A stretch of 64,000 nucleotides of DNA from Symbioplanes lichenis (GCF_030709675.1 NZ_JAUZQD010000008.1:62001-126000), one strand, 5' to 3'. Shown: positions 1-8,019, numbered from the stretch's first letter. The notes: generated from the sequence alone by a model not told the origin. Made by a program: numbers and translations.

Positions 1-662
1 TCGTTGGCGTGGATCAGCATCAGCTTTTCGCGGCCGACGGTGGCGATCAGGGAGTCGATCGTGGCTGTCATGCCGCCCGGGGTGGCCAGGTCGTGCCCGG
101 CCGCCCACGCGTGGCACGTGTCGAAGCAGACGCCCAGCCACGGGTGGTTCTCGACCGCCGCGAGGTACGGGCCGAGATCCTCGACCTTCGACGCCAGGCT
201 CCGGCCGCCGCCCGCGCTCGGCTCCACGAGCAGCTTCGGCAGACCCTCCGAGGAAGCGACGTCGAGCAGCGGGAGGAGCGCCTCACGGAGCTGGTGCATC
301 GCCTTGTCGTCGTGGGCCGGGTCCACCGAGCTGCCCGCGTGATAGACCACCGCGGTCGCCCCGATGGCCTGGCCGCGGCGCAACGCGTGCGACAGCGTCT
401 CCACCGAGCGGTCGACTGTCTGCTCCGTGGGCGAGCCCAGGTTCACGAGCAGCGACGCGTGGATGTAGGCGGGCAGCCCGCGTTCGCCGCACCCGTCGCG
501 GAACAGGGTGTCCTGCTTGGGGTCGCCCGGGGGCAGGGCCCAGCCGCGGGAGTTGGAGACGTAGACCTGCACCGCCTCCGAGCCGGCGGCGTCCGCATAG
601 GGGAGCGCCGCCTTGGCCAGGCCGCCGGAGGTCTTGGTGTGCGATCCGATCCGGCGGGTCAC
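1..662 (-). CDS. nfo: Endonuclease IV (AP endonuclease), C-terminal part cut by window edge
   Basis: This is a deoxyribonuclease IV of the zinc-dependent TIM-barrel family. It cleaves DNA 5' of abasic sites in base-excision repair. The reading frame opens with VTRRIGSHTKTSGGL, the usual N-terminus of the family, followed by the conserved stretches YVSNSRGWALP and AYIHASLLVNLGSP. Further on are VYHAGS, LLVEPSAGGG and VCFDTCHAWAAG, which carry the metal-binding His, Glu, Asp and His residues. About 220 of the usual 260-280 residues are present; the rest lies beyond base 1. The GTG start at 662 overlaps the pknL stop in a GTGA tetranucleotide, so it is translationally coupled to the kinase. Family assignment is secure. 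Confidence 0.9.
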   Translation of the reverse strand, partial: MTRRIGSHTKTSGGLAKAALPYADAAGSEAVQVYVSNSRGWALPPGDPKQDTLFRDGCGERGLPAYIHASLLVNLGSPTEQTVDRSVETLSHALRRGQAIGATAVVYHAGSSVDPAHDDKAMHQLREALLPLLDVASSEGLPKLLVEPSAGGGRSLASKVEDLGPYLAAVENHPWLGVCFDTCHAWAAGHDLATPGGMTATIDSLIATVGREKLMLIHAN

Positions 663-2623
663 AGGCAATTCAGCACTACCTCGGTCTGGGGCGCCACCTG
701 GCTGTTGCCGCCCGGGTTCTGCTGGAACACGTTGCCGTTCTGGTTGAACTGGAGGCGCACCCGCAGGTTCATGCCCTGCAGCGTCTGGGCCGCCTGCTGG
801 CAGTTCTGCCCGGTGAGGTCGGGCACGGTGACGAATGGCGGGCCCTTGCTGACCTCGAGCTTGATCTCGGTGTCCTTCTCGACGCCGGTGCCCGGAGCGG
901 GCGTCTGGCCCAGCACCGTGCCGGCCGGCTCGTCGCTGTCCTTGACCTGCTCGACCACCTGGAGGCCTTGGCCCTGCAGCTCGGCGCGGGCGTCGTTGAT
1001 GTTCTTGCCCTTGACGTCGGGCACGCTGATCGGCGCCTTGCCCTTGCTCAGCACGACGGTGACGGTGTCGCCCGGCTTCGCCTCCGTGCCCGCCTTGGGG
1101 TCGGTGGAGATGACGGCGCCCTCGGCCACGTCGTCGCTGTATTTCGGGGTGCCCTCCTTGTAGACCAGCTTGGCGCCCTCGATGTCGCCCTTGGCCAGGG
1201 CCTTTTCCTTCTCGATGACGTCGGGCACGGGGTAGCGCTCCGGGCCCAGCGAGAGGATCAGCGTGATCGTGCCGCCCTTGGCGATCTTCTCCTCGGCCGG
1301 CGGCTGCTGCTCCAGCACGACGTCCTTGGGGACCTCTTCGCTGTAGCGGCCCTGCCCGAGCACGATGCCGAAGCCCTGGGCCTTGGCGGTCTGCTCGGCC
1401 AGCGTCTGGGTGGCGTTGACCAGCTGCGGCGCCTTGGTGAAGCGCCCGGCGGTGAGCCACCAGGTGCTGCCGGCGATCGTGAGGACCATGGCCGCGATCG
1501 CCGCGATGATCAGGATGCGGCGCCGGTCGCCGAAGCGGCCGGTGGGCTCGGGCGGCTCGGGCTCGGCGTAGCGCCGGGCGCCGGCCGCGCGGCGGCCGCC
1601 ACCCTGGTCGGGCAGGCGGGCCCAGGACGGCCGGTTGCCGCCGGCCGCGGGGAAGGTCGAGGTGACCTGGGGTACGAGCGCCGTGGCGTCGGCCGCCGGC
1701 GGGCGCGCGGGCACCTGGCGCAGCAGGGCCGTCTCGACGTTCGCCGCGCCGAGGTCGTCCCGGACCACCTGCACCTCGGCGAGCAGCGCGCCCGCGTCGG
1801 TGGGGCGGGCGCCGGGGTCGCGGCGGGTGGCCCGGGCGACCAGGTCGTCGAGCGCCGTGGGCAGGCCGCGGACGATGCTGGAGGGCGCGGGCACGTCGTT
1901 GTCGACGTGGCGCCAGGCGATGTCGACCGGCTCGCCGCCGTCGTAGGGCACCCGGCCGGTCAGCATCTCGAAGAGCACGATGCCGGCCGAGTAGACGTCG
2001 GTGCGCGCGTCGGCGTGACCGTCGGTGACCAGCTCGGGCGCGACGTAGGCCACGGTGGCCATGAGCTGGCCGGTGTCGTCGGACGAGCTCGCCTCGACCG
2101 CGCGGGCCAGCCCGAAGTCGGCGACCTTGACGACGCTGTCGACCAGGTTGCCCAGGCCGCCGCTGGGCGCCTCGGCGACCAGGACATTTTCCGGCTTGAC
2201 GTCGCGGTGGACCAGGCCGGCGCGGTGGGCGGCGGCGATCGCGGAGAGCATCTGCTCCAGGATGGCCAGGGCCTCGACCGGGTTGAGCCGGCGGCGCTGG
2301 GTGAGCAGGTCGCGCAGGGTGCGGCCCTGCACGTACTCCATGACCAGATAGGGCAGGCCCTGGTGGCGGCCCTGGTCGTAGACGGCGACCACGTTGGGGT
2401 GGGTCAGCCGGGCGATCGTCTTGGCCTCGTCGGTGAAGCGATCGACGAAGTGCACGTTCGTCGCCTGCGACGGGTGGATGATCTTCAGGGCGACGGTGCG
2501 CTCGAGGCGGTCGTCCACGGCGGTGTAAACGGTCGCCATGCCACCACGGGCGACGCGCCCGGTGATCCGGTAGCGCCCGTCAATCGTCGTGCCGATCAAC
2601 GCGTCGGCGACTGTCGTGTCCAT
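659..2623 (-). CDS. pknL: Serine/threonine protein kinase with PASTA repeats, PknL type
   Basis: This is a 654-residue membrane-spanning Hanks-type kinase. The kinase domain covers roughly residues 15-280, with the catalytic loop HRDVKPEN near residue 139, the DFG motif (VADFGLARA) and a Thr/Ser-rich activation loop before the APEL-type motif. A Pro-rich juxtamembrane linker is followed by one transmembrane helix near residues 372-395. Four extracellular PASTA repeats run to the C-terminus and probably sense peptidoglycan. It is called PknL rather than PknB because the neighbours (Rv2175c-like, polyprenyl synthase, MetF) match the M. tuberculosis pknL locus, not the cell-division locus. M. 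tuberculosis PknL lacks PASTA repeats, whereas I recall that corynebacterial PknL has them. The promoter should lie in 2624-2767. Confidence 0.9.
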   Translation of the reverse strand: MDTTVADALIGTTIDGRYRITGRVARGGMATVYTAVDDRLERTVALKIIHPSQATNVHFVDRFTDEAKTIARLTHPNVVAVYDQGRHQGLPYLVMEYVQGRTLRDLLTQRRRLNPVEALAILEQMLSAIAAAHRAGLVHRDVKPENVLVAEAPSGGLGNLVDSVVKVADFGLARAVEASSSDDTGQLMATVAYVAPELVTDGHADARTDVYSAGIVLFEMLTGRVPYDGGEPVDIAWRHVDNDVPAPSSIVRGLPTALDDLVARATRRDPGARPTDAGALLAEVQVVRDDLGAANVETALLRQVPARPPAADATALVPQVTSTFPAAGGNRPSWARLPDQGGGRRAAGARRYAEPEPPEPTGRFGDRRRILIIAAIAAMVLTIAGSTWWLTAGRFTKAPQLVNATQTLAEQTAKAQGFGIVLGQGRYSEEVPKDVVLEQQPPAEEKIAKGGTITLILSLGPERYPVPDVIEKEKALAKGDIEGAKLVYKEGTPKYSDDVAEGAVISTDPKAGTEAKPGDTVTVVLSKGKAPISVPDVKGKNINDARAELQGQGLQVVEQVKDSDEPAGTVLGQTPAPGTGVEKDTEIKLEVSKGPPFVTVPDLTGQNCQQAAQTLQGMNLRVRLQFNQNGNVFQQNPGGNSQVAPQTEVVLNCL

Positions 2624-2767
2624 CGGCGTGAAGTGTATGTGCCCTTTCCTGAACGGCGGACCAGGATGTCACAGCTGAGACCGAACGGGTATGGCGACCG
2701 GCGCGGATTCAGGTGAATTGCCCGCGACACCGGCGCGTCGCGGGCGGCTATGTCATGAAAAATCGGA
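2624..2767. other. Intergenic leader between the anchored protein and pknL
   Basis: This 144-base gap separates two genes that both run on the minus strand. No gene is visible in it. It may hold the pknL promoter, but I could not point to a convincing -10/-35 pair. Confidence 0.4.
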
Positions 2768-3553
2768 TCAGTCCCGGCGTGCGTGCCGTGCCCGGCGCCC
2801 GTCGTGCCGCCGGCCCTCGCCGTCGTCCGGCTCGGCCGAAGTGGGGTCGTCCGACGGCTCGGCGGACGGCGACTCGGTGTCGCTCGTGGACTCGGTCGGC
2901 GTGGGCACCGGCGGGGTGGTCGCCTGGTGCGTCGGCGCCGCGGTGGGCGTCGGCACCGGCGGGGTGAGACAGTCGCACGGCTCCGGACCGGCGGGCGGCG
3001 TGGTGCCCCCCTCCACCTTGGTGGGACGGGTACGCGGCGGAGCGGTGGCGCGGGTGGTCATACCCGGCGTGGCGGTGGTCGCAGCTGTGTTCGGGATCAC
3101 CTGAATCGTGTCGGCGAGCGGCTCCCGCACCAGCGTGGCACCCGGCTCGGCGGAGGCGACAGGGAGCTCGGGGGCCGACCCGCGGCCGAGACCCTGGTTC
3201 GAACGCGCCGCCCCGGGAGCGGCTGCCGCCAGCGGGTACGGCTCAGCGCCCGGCTCGCCCCCGGCCAGCGCGCCCATCCCGCTCGTCACGGCGAGGTAGC
3301 TGCCGCCCGCCCCGGCGACCACCAGCGTGCCCAGCGCGGTCACCGTCACGAGGCGGCGCCGGTTGCGGTCCTGGGCCGGGCCGGTCCGCAGCCCGGTGAC
3401 GCCGCCGAACGTACTCATGCCGGTCGCCGTCACCTCCTCGCGCACGGCGTGCCGGGCGGGCAGGCCGGTCGCCGGGTCCGGCCGGTTCATGTCGTACTGC
3501 AGGGAGCGCCAGGCGCCGGCCATCTCCGTGCGGGTCTTCCGCCACAAGGTCAT
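2768..3553 (-). CDS. Pro/Thr/Ser-rich membrane-anchored protein of unknown function
   Basis: This 261-residue protein has no enzyme motif that I recognise. Its N-terminal 65 residues are polar and probably cytoplasmic. One transmembrane segment follows (LVTVTALGTLVVAGAGG, about residues 67-90), and the outside part is long and rich in Ala, Pro, Thr and Ser, ending in an acidic Ser/Thr/Glu/Asp-rich tail. Such a tail could be a kinase target or a cell-wall spacer; this is inference only. The ATG start is chosen because AGGAG lies about ten bases upstream. It lies between pknL and the gene for the likely PknL substrate, transcribed with pknL, so an envelope-signalling role is plausible. Confidence 0.7.
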   Translation of the reverse strand: MTLWRKTRTEMAGAWRSLQYDMNRPDPATGLPARHAVREEVTATGMSTFGGVTGLRTGPAQDRNRRRLVTVTALGTLVVAGAGGSYLAVTSGMGALAGGEPGAEPYPLAAAAPGAARSNQGLGRGSAPELPVASAEPGATLVREPLADTIQVIPNTAATTATPGMTTRATAPPRTRPTKVEGGTTPPAGPEPCDCLTPPVPTPTAAPTHQATTPPVPTPTESTSDTESPSAEPSDDPTSAEPDDGEGRRHDGRRARHARRD

Positions 3554-3633
3554 CGCGACTCTCCTGTCTGCCGGACGGCAAAAAGCGGGAACTCGGTTTT
3601 CACACCGGGGAGGGGGCGTGGCACGCTGGTCGG
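3554..3633. promoter_or_regulatory. Divergent promoter region
   Basis: These 80 bases separate the minus-strand anchored protein and pknL block from the plus-strand Rv2175c-like/lycopene cyclase block. Both promoters must lie here. No operator palindrome is evident. Confidence 0.5.
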
Positions 3634-3984
3634 GTGACCGATTCCGTGACCAAGGGCCCCGCGAGCTGGGTCAATCTGCCGGACGTGGCAGAGCGCCTCG
3701 AGGTGTCGATCAGCAAGGTGCACCAGATGATCCGCGACGGCCACCTGCTGGCCGTCAAGCGCGACGGCATCCGGGTGGTGCCGTCCGAGCTGGTCGCCAA
3801 CAGCATCGTGCTCAAGCACCTCCCCGGCGTCCTCACGTTGCTCCACGACGCCGGGTACAACGACGAAGAGGCCCTCGGGTGGCTCTACGAGCCCGACGAG
3901 ACCCTGGACGGCTGCGGCGCGGTGGCGCTGGGCGGCGACCGGGCCCGCGAGGTCAAGCGGCGCGCGCAGGCACTCGGCTTCTGA
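3634..3984 (+). CDS. Rv2175c-like DNA-binding protein, probable PknL substrate
   Basis: This 116-residue protein matches the Rv2175c family: an N-terminal winged helix-turn-helix (WVNLPDVAERLEVSISKVHQ, about residues 11-30) and a small C-terminal helical domain (GYNDEEALGWLYEPDE). In M. tuberculosis, Rv2175c is phosphorylated by PknL, and phosphorylation affects its DNA binding. The same gene pair is close together here, separated by one gene. The GTG start at 3634 is the only one that gives the complete N-terminus. The gene abuts the lycopene cyclase gene directly (TGA then GTG with no gap), so the regulator and the carotenoid genes are probably co-transcribed. This link to carotenoid cyclisation is inference. 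Confidence 0.85.
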   Translation: MTDSVTKGPASWVNLPDVAERLEVSISKVHQMIRDGHLLAVKRDGIRVVPSELVANSIVLKHLPGVLTLLHDAGYNDEEALGWLYEPDETLDGCGAVALGGDRAREVKRRAQALGF

Positions 3985-4308
3985 GTGCGCCACTTCTCGT
4001 ACCTCTTCGTGCTCCTCGGCTGCCTGGTCTGCGCCGGGTGGCTGGAGCCGATCTTCAAGGTCAACGTGTTCCGGCGCTGGCGGCGCCTGCTGCTGACGCT
4101 GCTCCCGGTGGCCGTGGTCTTCGTGCTGTGGGACCTGGGCGCGATCGCGGCGGGGCACTGGACCTTCGACCCGGAGCAGACGACCGGTGTGCTGTTCCCG
4201 GGCGGCCTGCCCCTCGACGAGGTGCTGTTCTTCCTGGTCGTCCCGATCTGCGCGGTGCTCGGGTTCGAGGCGGTCCGGGCGTCCCTCGGGAAGGGTGACG
4301 ACGAGTGA
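3985..4308 (+). CDS. crtYc: Lycopene cyclase, first half-protein
   Basis: This 107-residue membrane protein has three hydrophobic segments and the hallmark PLDEVLFF motif of the bacterial/archaeal split lycopene cyclase domain (CrtYc/CrtYe type). With the next gene it should form a heterodimeric cyclase that closes ionone rings on the ends of lycopene or a derivative. The GTG start directly follows the stop of the Rv2175c-like gene. Its stop overlaps the start of the second half in GTGA, which favours 1:1 synthesis of the two subunits. The substrate (lycopene or an already tailored chain) and the ring type cannot be read from the sequence. Confidence 0.85.
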   Translation: MRHFSYLFVLLGCLVCAGWLEPIFKVNVFRRWRRLLLTLLPVAVVFVLWDLGAIAAGHWTFDPEQTTGVLFPGGLPLDEVLFFLVVPICAVLGFEAVRASLGKGDDE

Positions 4309-4757
4309 CGTACACAATGGCGGTGTTGATCGGGGTTCCGGCGGCGGTGCTCGTGGACCTCTTCGTGCTGCGGACCGCGCTGGTCGCCAAGGCCGTCTTC
4401 TGGGCGACCTACCCGATCATCATCGTGTTCCAGCTGCTGTCGAACGGCATCCTGACCGGGCGCCACATCGTGATCTACGACCCGGACGCGATCGTCGGGC
4501 TGCGGATCGCGTACGCGCCGGTCGAAGACCTGTTCTTCGGTTTCGCGATGATCCTGCTCACGCTCTCCACGTGGGTGTGGCTCGGCCGCCGGGGCGTGCA
4601 GCGCACACCCCGGGCGGGTGAGGGGAGCAGGCTGCTGTCATACCTGGCGGCGCGTCGCGGCGTCGGCCAGGGCGACCAGCACGTCACGGGCCTCCGCGTC
4701 CAGCTCGACGGCGTCGAGGGCGGCGAGCCCGGCGGTGGTCAGCGCCGCGATCCGTGA
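4305..4757 (+). CDS. crtYd: Lycopene cyclase, second half-protein
   Basis: The first ~100 residues form the second lycopene cyclase domain, with three or four transmembrane helices and the motif APVEDLFFGF equivalent to PLDEVLFF in the partner. The GTG start overlaps the stop of crtYc. The open frame continues for about 50 polar residues to 4757 because no stop occurs earlier, so the 3' end lies antisense to the last 120 bases of the polyprenyl synthase gene. Related proteins end soon after the last helix; the tail here is probably not functional and arose from 3' overlap of convergent genes. Confidence 0.85.
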   Translation: MTYTMAVLIGVPAAVLVDLFVLRTALVAKAVFWATYPIIIVFQLLSNGILTGRHIVIYDPDAIVGLRIAYAPVEDLFFGFAMILLTLSTWVWLGRRGVQRTPRAGEGSRLLSYLAARRGVGQGDQHVTGLRVQLDGVEGGEPGGGQRRDP

Positions 4758-5696
4758 CTCGGTGCGGTCGAGCGCGCCCGTGGCGGTGATGATCTCGCGC
4801 AGGCGGGCGACATCCGGGGCGGGACTGCCCAGACCGGTCTCCAGCTCGGCGCGCTCCGCGGGGCCGGCCGTCTCGTAGGCAGTCGCGATCAGGTACGTCC
4901 GCTTGCCCTCGCGCAGGTCGTCGCCCGCCGGCTTGCCGGTCACGCCGGGGTCGCCGAACACGCCCAGCACGTCGTCACGGAGCTGGAACGCCTCGCCGAG
5001 CGGCAGCCCGTACCCGGAATAGGCCTCGAAGACGGCCCGGGGCGCGCCGGCGAGCGCGGCCCCCAGCAGCAGCGGGCGCTCGACCGTGTATTTCGCCGAC
5101 TTGAAGCGGGCCACCTTGCTCGCCCGCGCGGCCGTCATGTCGCCGGTGACCGGGCTGAGCACGTCCAGATATTGCCCGACGGTCACCTCGGTGCGCATCT
5201 CGTCGAAGACCGGCCGGGCCCGGACCAGCGCCTCGAGGTCCACGCCCGCGCCCTGCAGCAGCTCGTCCGACCAGACCAGCGCCAGATCGCCGAGCAGCAC
5301 CGCGGCCTTGTCCCCGAACGCCTCCGCGTCACCCAGCCAGGCCGCCGCCGCGTGCCGGGCGGCGAACCGCTTGTGCACCGACGGCTCGCCGCGGCGGGTG
5401 TCCGAGCGGTCCATCAGGTCGTCGTGGATGAGCGCGGCCGCCTGCACCAGCTCCAGCGCGGAGACCGCGGCCACGACCTGGTCGCTGTCCACCCCGCCGG
5501 CCCCGCGGAAGCCCCAGTACGCGAACGCGGGCCGCAGCCGCTTGCCGCCCCCCAGCACGAAGGCCTCGAGGGCGTCGGCCACATCGGCCAGGTCGTCGTC
5601 GATCGCCAGCAGCCGGGTGCGCTGCCCGGCGAGGAAGGCGGAGAGGGCCTTGTCGACGCGGGGACGCAGGCCGGCACGGTCAAGCAGGGAGGTCAC
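4638..5696 (-). CDS. idsA: Polyprenyl diphosphate synthase, likely GGPP synthase
   Basis: This 352-residue trans-prenyltransferase condenses isopentenyl diphosphate with allylic diphosphates. It shows GGGKRLRP, the first Asp-rich motif IHDDLMD, GDLAL, the KYTVERPLLLG region with its basic residue, and the second Asp-rich motif QLRDDVLGVFGD. Lying beside lycopene cyclase genes and in the position of idsA2 of M. tuberculosis, it probably makes geranylgeranyl diphosphate for carotenoids; crtE would be an equally fair name. The frame is open far upstream, but the GTG at 5696 gives the normal N-terminus (VTSLLDRAGL) and lies 7 bases after a -10-like TAGGTT, so the message is probably leaderless. 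Confidence 0.9.
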   Translation of the reverse strand: MTSLLDRAGLRPRVDKALSAFLAGQRTRLLAIDDDLADVADALEAFVLGGGKRLRPAFAYWGFRGAGGVDSDQVVAAVSALELVQAAALIHDDLMDRSDTRRGEPSVHKRFAARHAAAAWLGDAEAFGDKAAVLLGDLALVWSDELLQGAGVDLEALVRARPVFDEMRTEVTVGQYLDVLSPVTGDMTAARASKVARFKSAKYTVERPLLLGAALAGAPRAVFEAYSGYGLPLGEAFQLRDDVLGVFGDPGVTGKPAGDDLREGKRTYLIATAYETAGPAERAELETGLGSPAPDVARLREIITATGALDRTESRIAALTTAGLAALDAVELDAEARDVLVALADAATRRQV

Positions 5697-5703
5697 GCCG
5701 CCC

Positions 5704-5720
5704 AACCTAGCCGGTAGGGT
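5704..5720. promoter_or_regulatory. Back-to-back leaderless promoters of idsA and metF
   Basis: The 30-base gap between two divergent GTG starts contains a TAGGTT hexamer on the minus strand (5709-5704, 7 bases before the GTG at 5696) and a TAGGGT hexamer on the plus strand (5715-5720, 6 bases before the GTG at 5727). Both have the spacing expected if transcription starts at the first base of the coding sequence. Confidence 0.65.
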
Positions 5721-5726
5721 GGGCGC

Positions 5727-6626
5727 GTGGCTCTCGGTCTCCCCTCCCAGCTGCCGGCGACCCCGGCGATCGGTGACCTGGTGCGAGGACCGGGGCCGAC
5801 GTTCTCGTTCGAGTTCATGCCGCCGAAGACCCCCGAGGCCGAGCAGCTGCTCTGGCAGACGATCCGCGAGCTCGAGCCGCTGCGGCCCGACTTCGTCTCC
5901 ATCACGTACGGGGCCGGCGGCAGCACCCGCGACACCACCGTCGACGTGACCGAGCGCGTGGCCGGCGAGACGACGCTGCTGCCCATGGCCCATCTCACCG
6001 CGGTGAACCACTCCGTCGCCGAGCTGCGCCACGTCATCGGCCGCCTGGCCGGCGCGGGCATCCGCAACGTGCTCGCCGTCCGGGGCGACCCGCCGGGCGA
6101 TCCCACGGGCGAGTGGGTGCGGCATCCCGAGGGGGTGCTCTACGCCGAGGACCTCGTCCGGCTGCTCAAGGAGTCGGGCGACTTCAGCGTGGGGGTGGCC
6201 GCGTTCCCGTACAAGCATCCCCGCTCGGGTGACGTCGACAGCGACACGCGGCACTTCGTCCGCAAGTGCCGGGCGGGCGCCGACTTCGCCATCACGCAGA
6301 TGTTCTTCGAGGCGGACAATTATCTGCGGCTGCGCGACCGGGTGACGGCGGCCGGCTGCGACACCCCCGTCGTGCCGGGCGTGATGCCGGTGCTGCGGAT
6401 GGGCACGATCGAGCGGGCGGCTCAGCTCTCGGGGGCGCCGTTCCCGGCCGGCCTCCGCGCGCGCTTCGAGCGGATCGCGGACGACCCCGCCGCCGTACGC
6501 GAGCTGGGCCTGGAGTTGTGCGCCGAGATGTGCCGCCGCCTGCTCGACGAGGGCGTGCCGGGGCTGCACTTCATCACCATGAACCGCTCCACCGCCACCC
6601 GAGAGGTCTGGCAGAAGCTCCGGTGA
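5727..6626 (+). CDS. metF: Methylenetetrahydrofolate reductase
   Basis: This 299-residue TIM-barrel flavoprotein reduces 5,10-methylene-THF to 5-methyl-THF for methionine synthesis. It has the family signature FSFEFMPPKTPEAEQ near the N-terminus, the catalytic Glu in that stretch, VSITYGAGGSTRD, AHLTAVNHS, NVLAVRGDPPGD and ITQMFFEADNYLR. Length is normal. The GTG start sits just after a TAGGGT -10 element, leaving no room for a ribosome-binding site. The divergent arrangement with a polyprenyl synthase gene is the same as Rv2172c/Rv2173 in M. tuberculosis. The stop overlaps the next gene in GTGA. I saw no riboswitch upstream. Confidence 0.93.
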   Translation: MALGLPSQLPATPAIGDLVRGPGPTFSFEFMPPKTPEAEQLLWQTIRELEPLRPDFVSITYGAGGSTRDTTVDVTERVAGETTLLPMAHLTAVNHSVAELRHVIGRLAGAGIRNVLAVRGDPPGDPTGEWVRHPEGVLYAEDLVRLLKESGDFSVGVAAFPYKHPRSGDVDSDTRHFVRKCRAGADFAITQMFFEADNYLRLRDRVTAAGCDTPVVPGVMPVLRMGTIERAAQLSGAPFPAGLRARFERIADDPAAVRELGLELCAEMCRRLLDEGVPGLHFITMNRSTATREVWQKLR

Positions 6627-7261
6627 CCTGGGATCAGTACGCGGACGCCTGGTCGGCGCTCCACGGTGGCTTCGACCCGCGCACGGCGTCGCCGGTGGTC
6701 CGCGGCTGGGTCCGGCTCGCCTGGCGCGGCGGCAGCCTCGCCGGTCGCCTCGGCATCGGCCCGTCCGGAGTCACGACGCTCGGCCTGGCCCTCTGCGCGC
6801 TGGTCCCCTTCGTGCCCCTGCCCGCGGCCGCCGTGCTCGTGCTGCTCGCCGCCTTCGCCGACACCCTGGACGGCGCGACCGCCGTGGTCACCGGCCGGGT
6901 CACCCGCTTCGGCTACGTCTACGACTCCGTCGCCGACCGGCTCGGTGAGCTCGCGTGGCTCGCCGCCTTCTGGGCGGCCGGCGTCCCCGGCCCGCTCGTC
7001 GTGGCGGCCCTCGCGATCAGCTGGCTGCACGAGTACCTGCGCGCCCGCGCGACGGCGAGCGGCATGACCGAGATCGGCATGGTCACGGTGGGCGAACGCC
7101 CCACCCGCGTCTCGGTCGCCATCAGCGGCCTGGTGATCGCGGCCGTCCTCACCCCCTGGTCCGCGACCATCGTCCTGGTCGCGGTGATCGCCTGGCTCAC
7201 GCTGGGCGTCGTGGGCTTCGCCCAGCTGGTGTACGCCGTCCGGCGCGCGTTAATCCGTTGA
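6623..7261 (+). CDS. CDP-alcohol phosphatidyltransferase family membrane protein
   Basis: This 212-residue integral membrane enzyme belongs to the family that joins a CDP-activated alcohol or lipid to an acceptor in phospholipid or cell-wall lipid synthesis. The motif reads DTLDGATAV-x8-GYVYDSVAD, matching D-x2-DG-x2-A-R-x8-G-x3-D-x3-D, except that the Arg is Val here. The four metal-binding Asp residues are kept. About five hydrophobic segments surround it. The GTG start overlaps the metF stop, so the two are coupled, although no metabolic link is obvious. The substrate is unknown; an inositol- or glycerol-phosphate acceptor is possible. Confidence 0.8.
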   Translation: MTWDQYADAWSALHGGFDPRTASPVVRGWVRLAWRGGSLAGRLGIGPSGVTTLGLALCALVPFVPLPAAAVLVLLAAFADTLDGATAVVTGRVTRFGYVYDSVADRLGELAWLAAFWAAGVPGPLVVAALAISWLHEYLRARATASGMTEIGMVTVGERPTRVSVAISGLVIAAVLTPWSATIVLVAVIAWLTLGVVGFAQLVYAVRRALIR

Positions 7262-7379
7262 TCCATCCCGCCGTGCGTCCTACCTTTTGTCCCGTGACGC
7301 CGCGCCGGGACTGCTGAGGATCCCTCCTTCCGTGCTGCGCGCGTGCCGTCGCGCCGGTCAACAAGGGAGGTGATCCGTC
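7262..7379. other. Leader of the HNH gene
   Basis: No gene is seen. A 6-bp stem (GTCCCG at 7289-7294 pairing with CGGGAC at 7306-7311) could form in the leader transcript, and a strong ribosome-binding site GGGAGGTGAT lies at 7366-7375. Confidence 0.4.
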
Positions 7380-7823
7380 ATGAGCGTGGTCCTCGTTCTC
7401 AACGCCGATTCCGGGCCGCTGCACCGGGTCAGCGTCCGGCACGCCATCCGCATGCTGTTCCGCGAGGTCGCCGTGGTCGAGGAGGCCCGGCCCGACGATC
7501 GCATCGGCGTCTTCCCGGTCCCGACGATCATCCGCCTGGTCAGCTATGTCGTCACCCGCTGGCGGCACAGCCACGGCCCGGCCTGGTCCCGCGCCGGCGT
7601 CCTCACCCGCGACGGCCGCCGCTGCGCCTTCTGCGGCAAGCCGGCCTCCACCATCGACCACGTCCTGCCCCGCTCCCGGGGCGGCGCCAACAGCTGGACG
7701 AACACCGTCGCCGCGTGCGGCCGCTGCAACCAGCGCAAGGGCGACCGGACGCCGGAGGAGGCACGCATGCCGCTCCGCTTCCGCCCGGCCGCGCCGAGCT
7801 GGGCCGAGGCCGCGGCGCTCTGA
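7380..7823 (+). CDS. HNH endonuclease
   Basis: This 147-residue protein has a C-terminal HNH nuclease fold of the zinc-bound type. The signatures are CAFCGKPAS (first Cys pair), STIDHVLPRSRGG (the D-H of the motif), NSWTNTVAAC and CGRCNQRKGD (second Cys pair and final N/K residues). The N-terminal 65 residues (VVLVLNADSGPLHRVS...) are typical of a widespread actinobacterial HNH subgroup that is normally chromosomal and not phage-borne. The ATG at 7380 has an excellent GGGAGGTGAT site upstream. DNA cleavage or nicking is expected; the biological role is not established. Confidence 0.88.
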   Translation: MSVVLVLNADSGPLHRVSVRHAIRMLFREVAVVEEARPDDRIGVFPVPTIIRLVSYVVTRWRHSHGPAWSRAGVLTRDGRRCAFCGKPASTIDHVLPRSRGGANSWTNTVAACGRCNQRKGDRTPEEARMPLRFRPAAPSWAEAAAL

Positions 7824-7828
7824 TCGGC

Positions 7829-7864
7829 GGCCGGCGGGTGCAGCACCACGGGGGCCCGCCGGCC
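7829..7864 (+). terminator. Hairpin after the HNH gene
   Basis: GGCCGGCGGG (7829-7838) pairs perfectly with CCCGCCGGCC (7855-7864) across a 16-base loop that contains CACCACGGGGG. It starts five bases after the HNH stop and lacks a U run, which is common for terminators in this group. The same loop sequence recurs in hairpins near 20.63 and 25.37 kb. Confidence 0.6.
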
Positions 7865-8019
7865 GTCATCCCTCTGCCCACCTGTCGCCGTACGCTTGTT
7901 TGCGCCACCCCATTGCATTTCATCGACAATTCGGGGTGGCGTGGTGACGGTGATTACTTTCATTCCGGATCATCATTTCAATGCGACATGGCGGGGCGGG
8001 CCGGAGGACAATTTTCGGC
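7865..8019. other. AT-richer gap upstream of the 8020 reading frame
   Basis: This stretch is noticeably less G/C-rich than its surroundings. It carries no convincing gene and may contain the promoter for the frame that starts at 8020. Confidence 0.35.

Noticed and set aside
5697..5726. Riboswitch upstream of metF
   Set aside because: The gap is only 30 bases and both genes appear leaderless, leaving no room for a structured leader.
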